A stretch of DNA of 64,000 bases, taken from positions 4,113,501 to 4,177,500 of the forward strand of contig JAEOAD010002232.1 of NCBI GenBank assembly GCA_036365145.1. The letters are read 5' to 3'. The position numbers and the translations under genes are program-made. How positions within the stretch are numbered: the first letter of the stretch is position 1; each line of letters opens with the position of its first letter. This stretch comes from Orientallactaga sibirica (lineage: Eukaryota; Chordata; Mammalia; Rodentia; Dipodidae). The notes below the pieces were generated by a model. The model did not search any database. It saw only the letters and a program-made list of their open reading frames with translations, and was not told where the DNA came from. Below are positions 11,521 to 64,000 of the stretch, piece by piece.

Positions 11521-12085
11521 GAAAAGCGAGCAAGCAAGCTATGATCAACTCATTCAAATGAGTGACAAAAAAGATTTTTCCTCCCCTAATAGACTCCATA
11601 ATCCCATTTGTCAAGAGATAAAATTGCAACAAATTTAGTTTAAAACTCCTGATTGCCTTTACTTGATACTCCAGAACCATGTTCCATAAGAGAGAATAGA
11701 TGAGGCTGAGTGAGCACGGTGGTCCATGTCTTTAATCTCAGCACTCAGGAGACAGAGGTAGGAGTTTAAGGCCAGCCTGGGCTAGAAGGAGACCCTACCT
11801 TGAGAAAAAAAAAAAAAAAACCCAGAAAGCAGACTGGGACATCAAAATATAAGAGGGAGAGCTGGAAAGATGGCTTAGCAGTTAAGGCACTTGCCTACAG
11901 AGCCAAAGACTCAGGTTTCATTCTCCAGGACCCACATAACACCAGATGTACAAGGTGGCACATGTGTCTGAAGTCCATTTGCAGTGGCTAGAGGCCCTGG
12001 GGTGCCTGTTCTCTCTCCCTCTGTCTCTTTGTCTCTCTCTCTCTCTCACTCTTTCTCTCTCTCTTAAATAAATATATCTTCAAAG
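10011..12085. repeat. Intergenic or intronic SINE region left of the RPL37A retrocopy
   Basis: Long-form antisense tRNA-SINE about 10115-10360, unique 10370-10770, tRNA-SINE (+) about 10772-10990 followed by AT-rich sequence, unique 11050-11245, partial B1 (+) about 11250-11335, B1 (+) about 11336-11455, (GAAA)n 11458-11520, B1 fragment (+) about 11702-11815, tRNA-SINE (+) about 11860-12070. Confidence 0.75.
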
Positions 12086-12096
12086 TGTAAAATGCT
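12086..12096. repeat. Left target-site duplication of the RPL37A retrocopy
   Basis: TGTAAAATGCT here is repeated exactly at 12469-12479, on either side of the retrocopy. Confidence 0.85.
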
Positions 12097-12468
12097 GTCC
12101 GTGGTCTGCCTCTGGTCACAGTGACATGGCCAAACACACCAAGAAGGTTGGTATCATCAGTAAGGAGAGGACCCGCTATGGTGCCTCCCTCTGGAAAATG
12201 GTGAAGAAAATTGAAATCATCCAGCACACCAAGTACACTTTGCTCCTTCTGTGTCAAAACCAAGATGAAGCGATGGGCTGTGGGCATCTGGCACTGCGAT
12301 TCCTACATGAAAAATGGTGGCTGGTGGGGCCTGAACCTACAACACGACTTCTGCTGTCACAGTCAAGTCGGCCATCAGAAGACTGAAGGAACTGAAGGAC
12401 CAGTAGAAGCCCTATCATTTGAGACATTGCTAGACTGCAATCAGTGGGATAATTTATGTAATAAAAAA
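12097..12468 (+). pseudogene. RPL37A: Processed pseudogene of ribosomal protein L37a
   Basis: Intronless copy of the RPL37A mRNA, with short 5' UTR, start codon at 12126-12128 and stop at 12404-12406, followed by the recognisable 3' UTR ending near a poly-A-rich stretch. It opens [20 protein letters not shown] and ends RRLKELKDQ. Coding is broken: one extra T near 12238 shifts the frame, one extra base in the A-run near 12310 shifts it again, and the Trp of the AWTYNT motif is TGA at about 12332. The reading length is 281 bases against 279 for an intact gene. An 11-base target-site duplication flanks it (12086-12096 and 12469-12479), the hallmark of LINE-1-mediated retrocopying. It lies antisense to KATNAL2, downstream of the last exon found. 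Confidence 0.95.
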
Positions 12469-12479
12469 TGTAAAATGCT
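12469..12479. repeat. Right target-site duplication of the RPL37A retrocopy
   Basis: Exact repeat of 12086-12096, directly after the A-rich 3' end of the retrocopy. Confidence 0.85.
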
Positions 12480-12640
12480 AATCATCTGTGCATAGTAGAA
12501 AAAACTCATAAATGTACAGGGAGGTGGAGCCAGGTTTAAATTATGTCTATATTTAAAGGACAGATAACGCATGAAGGTCATGATTTCCCCTCAGTGAAAT
12601 CTTGTTTAGGACCACCAATGATTGTCATGTACTGCAAAAT

Positions 12641-12671
<31 letters not shown>

Positions 12672-14687
12672 GAGGCAAGTCCAACAGACTGCTCCCCCCA
12701 CCCACTTTTTTTGAGAGAGAGACAGAGAGAGAGAATGGGTGCACCAGCAGCCTCTCAGCTGCTGTGAATGAACTCCAGACACGTGCGCCCCCTGTGGGCA
12801 AGTGCAGCATTGCGTCCTTGCATCACTTTTTTGCGTCTGGCTAAACATGGGACCTGGGGAGTTGAACAGGCATTCCTAGGCTTAGCAGGCCAGTGCCTTA
12901 ATGGCTAAGCCATCTCTCAAGCCCTGCTCCCTTTTTTTGAGAGGGCGTGAGGGCCAGACTGACAGCGAGAGGGGGAGAATTGGCGTGCCAGAGCCTCCAG
13001 TCACTGTAATCGAATTCCAGACACATGCACCACCTTGTGCTCATGTGTAACCTTGCATGCTTGCATCTGGCTTACATGGGACCTGGAGAATTGAACCTGG
13101 GTCCTTAGGTTTTGCAGGCAAGTGCCTTAACTGCTAAGCCATCTCTCCAACCTGGTTTTCTCTTTTTATGCCTGAATGTGAAAAAGGAGAAAAAGGGTGG
13201 AGAGTCACAGGTTTGTGGTTGACTCTGGGTGAATTCGTCTCTCTTGACCTGAGTTCTGCTCTGAGAATGGGAAGAGCAGTGTTTTCTTTATCTATCTCCT
13301 GCCTTACCCAGGGTGCTAAATATATGTATATATGAAAATGTTCTGACAACTATAAAGGGAGGGAGTATAATTATTTCTTGAATAGATTCACCAAGTAGAT
13401 ATTGTTTTCCTCAAGCTGACATCTCTTATTTCCCAGTTCTACTTCTAGAATTGTTCTTAAACCACTCTGGGATACAGCTTGAATAACAGACTCTGTGAGT
13501 AGATTATATTTTCAATTAGAAATTATTTAGTTTTCTATTTACTATACAACATTAAAGAAAGGATTTTCCTCCTAATTTAAAAAGTGTAATTTTAATAAAA
13601 ATCTCAACATATTATTTCTAGAATATTCCTTGAGACCTAGAGATACTAAGCATTTTATAGTCTATACCAGAGCCCTGCTTAATGTAAACATAGTAGAGTC
13701 ACCCCTTAGGACCCAAGAGGTTTTGTTCCATGACCCCTTCATTGTAGATATCAAATATTTTTTAATGTTTTATTTATTGGAGAGAGAGAGAGAGAAAAAA
13801 ATGGATGTGCCAGGGCCTTCAGCCACTCTAAATGCATGTACCACCTTGTGCATCTGGTTTACATAGGTACTGGGAAACCACATTTGGGTCTTTCAGTTTT
13901 ATAGGCAAACACCTAACTAAGAGATGCTAAACCATCTCTCCAGCCCCCAAATATTTTTTAATTTGTGTGTGGGTGGGTGTACACATGCCACATGTGTGGG
14001 AAAGGAGTGCACACATGTGCCGCCATGCATTCAGTTTTATGTAGGTGCTGAAGAATTGAACCTGAGCAGACAGGCTTTGCAAGCAAGCACCTTTAATCAC
14101 CAAGCCATCTCTCCAGCCAACAGATACCAAAAGTTGAGGCTTCTCAAGTCCTTTATATGAAATGTTATAGCATTTGCATATCACCTATGTACAGCCTTCT
14201 ATATACTTAAGTCATCTCTTGATTACTTATCATACCTAATACGATGGAAATGCTAGCTAGCTAGCTATACTGTATTAGGTAAGTAAGGATGACGGGAGGA
14301 AGTGGCTTTTTAGTACAGATGCACATTTTTTGCTTTGTTTTTTAAGACAGGGTCTCACATTGTGACCCAGGCTTGCTTGGAACGCATAGCAATCTTCTTG
14401 CCTCAGCTGCCTGAATATCAGGGTTACATGTGTGAGACACTATGCCTGGTGTCCCAACATGTCCCCCAATGTTTTCTATCTGTAGTTGGTTGGTTGAATC
14501 CGTAGATGTGGGGCCAGAGGAACAACTGTTTATAATTTAACTCTAGGCAGGAGAGATGGCTTAGACATTAAGGTGCTTGTCTGCAGAGCCTAAGGACTCA
14601 GGTTCAATTCCCTAGAACCCACGTAAGCCAGATACTCAAGATGACACATGCGTCTGTAGTTTGCTTGCAGTGGCTGGAGGCCCTGTG

Positions 14688-14741
<54 letters not shown>

Positions 14742-15004
14742 TATATAAATAAATAAATAAATAAAACTAATTTTAACTCTAAACTCAAAACATGTGCTTC
14801 AACTACTGTCACCAGTAGCCCTGCCCTATGTTCTATGTGGCAGTCTTTTATGCTCTGAGAGCAAGGACTGGGGACGCGCACCGTAAGCTTACTCTTCCAG
14901 AACTAGAACAGACAAGGCTTCACCTAAAGCAGTCACTATCAACTCTTTGCCTGTCCTTGGTGGCTCATGAAAACGCATTCCCCGTGGTGTCTCTTGTCTC
15001 TTAC
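12480..15004. repeat. KATNAL2 intron (presumed), SINE-rich
   Basis: Antisense tRNA-SINEs about 12700-12925, 12930-13155, 13770-13945 and 13960-14120; an older antisense B1 about 14330-14455; tRNA-SINE (+) about 14545-14765 with (TC)n 14690-14736. Unique stretches 13160-13765, 14160-14330 and 14770-15004 contain no recognisable exon. Confidence 0.75.
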
Positions 15005-62851
<47,847 letters not shown>

Positions 62852-62859
62852 CTGCGAAC

Positions 62860-63066
62860 AAAAAGAGGAAAATTTAGGCAGACAACAAAATACAGCCTTG
62901 TTTTATTTTTTTATTTATTTTTATTTTTTTATTTTTTTTGGTTTTGCAAGGTAGGGTCTCACTCTGGTCCAGGCTGACCTGGAATTAACTATGTAGTCTC
63001 AAAAAGAGGAAAATTTACCTCTGCCAGACAACAAATTACAGCCTTGCTTTCTACAGCCTTGTTTTA
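62860..63066. repeat. Duplicated splice-acceptor flank around a B1 remnant
   Basis: 62860-62905 (the polypyrimidine region of the LisH-exon acceptor on the minus strand) is repeated imperfectly at 63001-63066. Between them lies a truncated antisense B1 (about 62938-63000). The second copy contains an inserted CCTCTGCC, which fits the missing part of the B1. Confidence 0.7.
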
Positions 63067-64000
63067 GAGCCATAAACTCTTGAAGGTAAATGCAACCTGT
63101 CAAAATCCAACAGCATGGCTAAAAGGTGGGACAGTTTCGTGGTCTCAGGGATATGTATAGTTGTTTTCCATTGTCTAGTTCTTCAAGCTGCCTTCTCTAG
63201 AACAAATTTCAAGGACAATACTGGCTGAAAGTCTTACTATCAAGTTAATCAGCCTTATTATGACCATGATGAAAATAAATATACACACTTACTATTTGGA
63301 CCAGGTTAAGGAATATGATTACAAAATAAATGAGTTATCCTAAAATCAGCTGTAACACTACATACCTGTTTACTCTAGGTAATTTAGTCAGAGTCCTGCC
63401 AAGTCCCTGTGCAAAGCCAGAAGCAGCTCCAGTGAGTCACAGAGAGGTGACTGCACAGCCACCACTCAAACTAGCCAGAGAACAGCAGGGCCAGACAAGG
63501 GAAATTCCTTGTGGAAAAAGTCCCTATTCAAACTGGATGTGTTTGTACCTTTTTTTATTTTTTTTTTTTTTTTTTGCAGTGTTCCTGTGCTATACTTGGT
63601 AAGGTGGTGCTTGAAATTCTCCTGAAATGTGTTCACTAAATACTTATATCCAATAGTATTTCCCTTAATTGAAAAGAATTCTCTTTTTTTGTTGTTGTTT
63701 GTCTGTTTTGTTTTTTCTTTTTCTATGGTGGTGCATGCCTTTCATCCCAGCACAGCACTTAGGATGAAGAGGTAGGAGGATAACTGAGTTATAGGCCAGC
63801 TGGGACTACAGAGTGAATGCCAGGTCAGCCTGGGCTAGAGTGATACCCTATTTAAAAAAAAAAAAAAAAAGGAAAAGATGCCTGAGGAAAGACTATAATA
63901 AAAATACAAATTCTTGGGCTGGGGAGATGGCTTAGTGGTTAAGTGCTTGCCTGTGAAGACTAAGGACCTCGGTTCGAGGCTCAATTCCCCAATACCCATG
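63067..64000. repeat. Unique sequence, B1 and truncated tRNA-SINE at the window edge
   Basis: 63067-63720 is unique with no exon recognised (the initiator exon of KATNAL2 was sought here and not found). B1 (+) about 63724-63870, then a tRNA-SINE (+) from about 63915 cut by the end of the window. Confidence 0.7.

Noticed and set aside
14041..15004. Possible next KATNAL2 exon (arginine-finger region) left of 15005
   Set aside because: I looked for the minus-strand codons expected after the split Trp across 1-15004 and found no match. An exon-like AG...GT interval at about 10635-10690 has an immediate stop and does not match.

Overview
The window is a gene-poor, repeat-dense stretch of a mammalian nuclear genome, almost certainly a rodent. 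The evidence is the very high density of 7SL-derived B1-type SINEs and of a tRNA-derived SINE with recognisable A and B boxes, a few ID-like SINEs, rodent-style LINE-1 3' ends, ERVL-MaLR-type LTRs and URR1-like DNA-transposon fragments. The consensus of the two SINE families looks to me like a dipodoid (jerboa-like) rodent rather than a mouse, rat or squirrel. That species guess comes from memory and is only moderately secure. Nothing in the window is bacterial, archaeal or phage.

The one real protein-coding gene is KATNAL2 (katanin p60 subunit A-like 2, an AAA ATPase of the microtubule-severing katanin family), read on the minus strand. I could place twelve coding exons between 62851 and 15005. 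All have AG acceptors and GT donors, and their splice phases join into one open frame of 386 codons plus two bases. Together they encode the LisH motif, the linker and the AAA core through Walker A (split by an intron), Walker B and the sensor-1 region. The first coding exon lies beyond the right edge. The exons after the sensor-1 segment, including the arginine-finger region and the C-terminus, were not found and should lie beyond the left edge.

Layout from left to right: 1-5383 is a recent tandem duplication (about 2.85 kb unit) made of an antisense MaLR element, SINEs, a LINE-1 ORF1 fragment, an older LINE-1 end and a Tigger-like fragment. 6260-7002 is a large inverted duplication. 8581-10010 is a sense-oriented MaLR element. 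12097-12468 is a processed RPL37A pseudogene with target-site duplications. 15005-62851 holds the KATNAL2 exons, with introns filled by SINEs, simple repeats, LINE-1 3' ends (27830-28982, 48751-49033, 56430-57990, 59426-61243) and a decamer minisatellite (26470-26796). A strong G-quadruplex motif lies on the transcribed-RNA sense strand in the 254-base intron that splits the Walker A codon.

I found no previously undescribed multi-gene system. The points most worth a second look are structural: the tandem duplication, the inverted duplication, the G4/(TG)n intron, and a duplicated splice-acceptor region next to the LisH exon.
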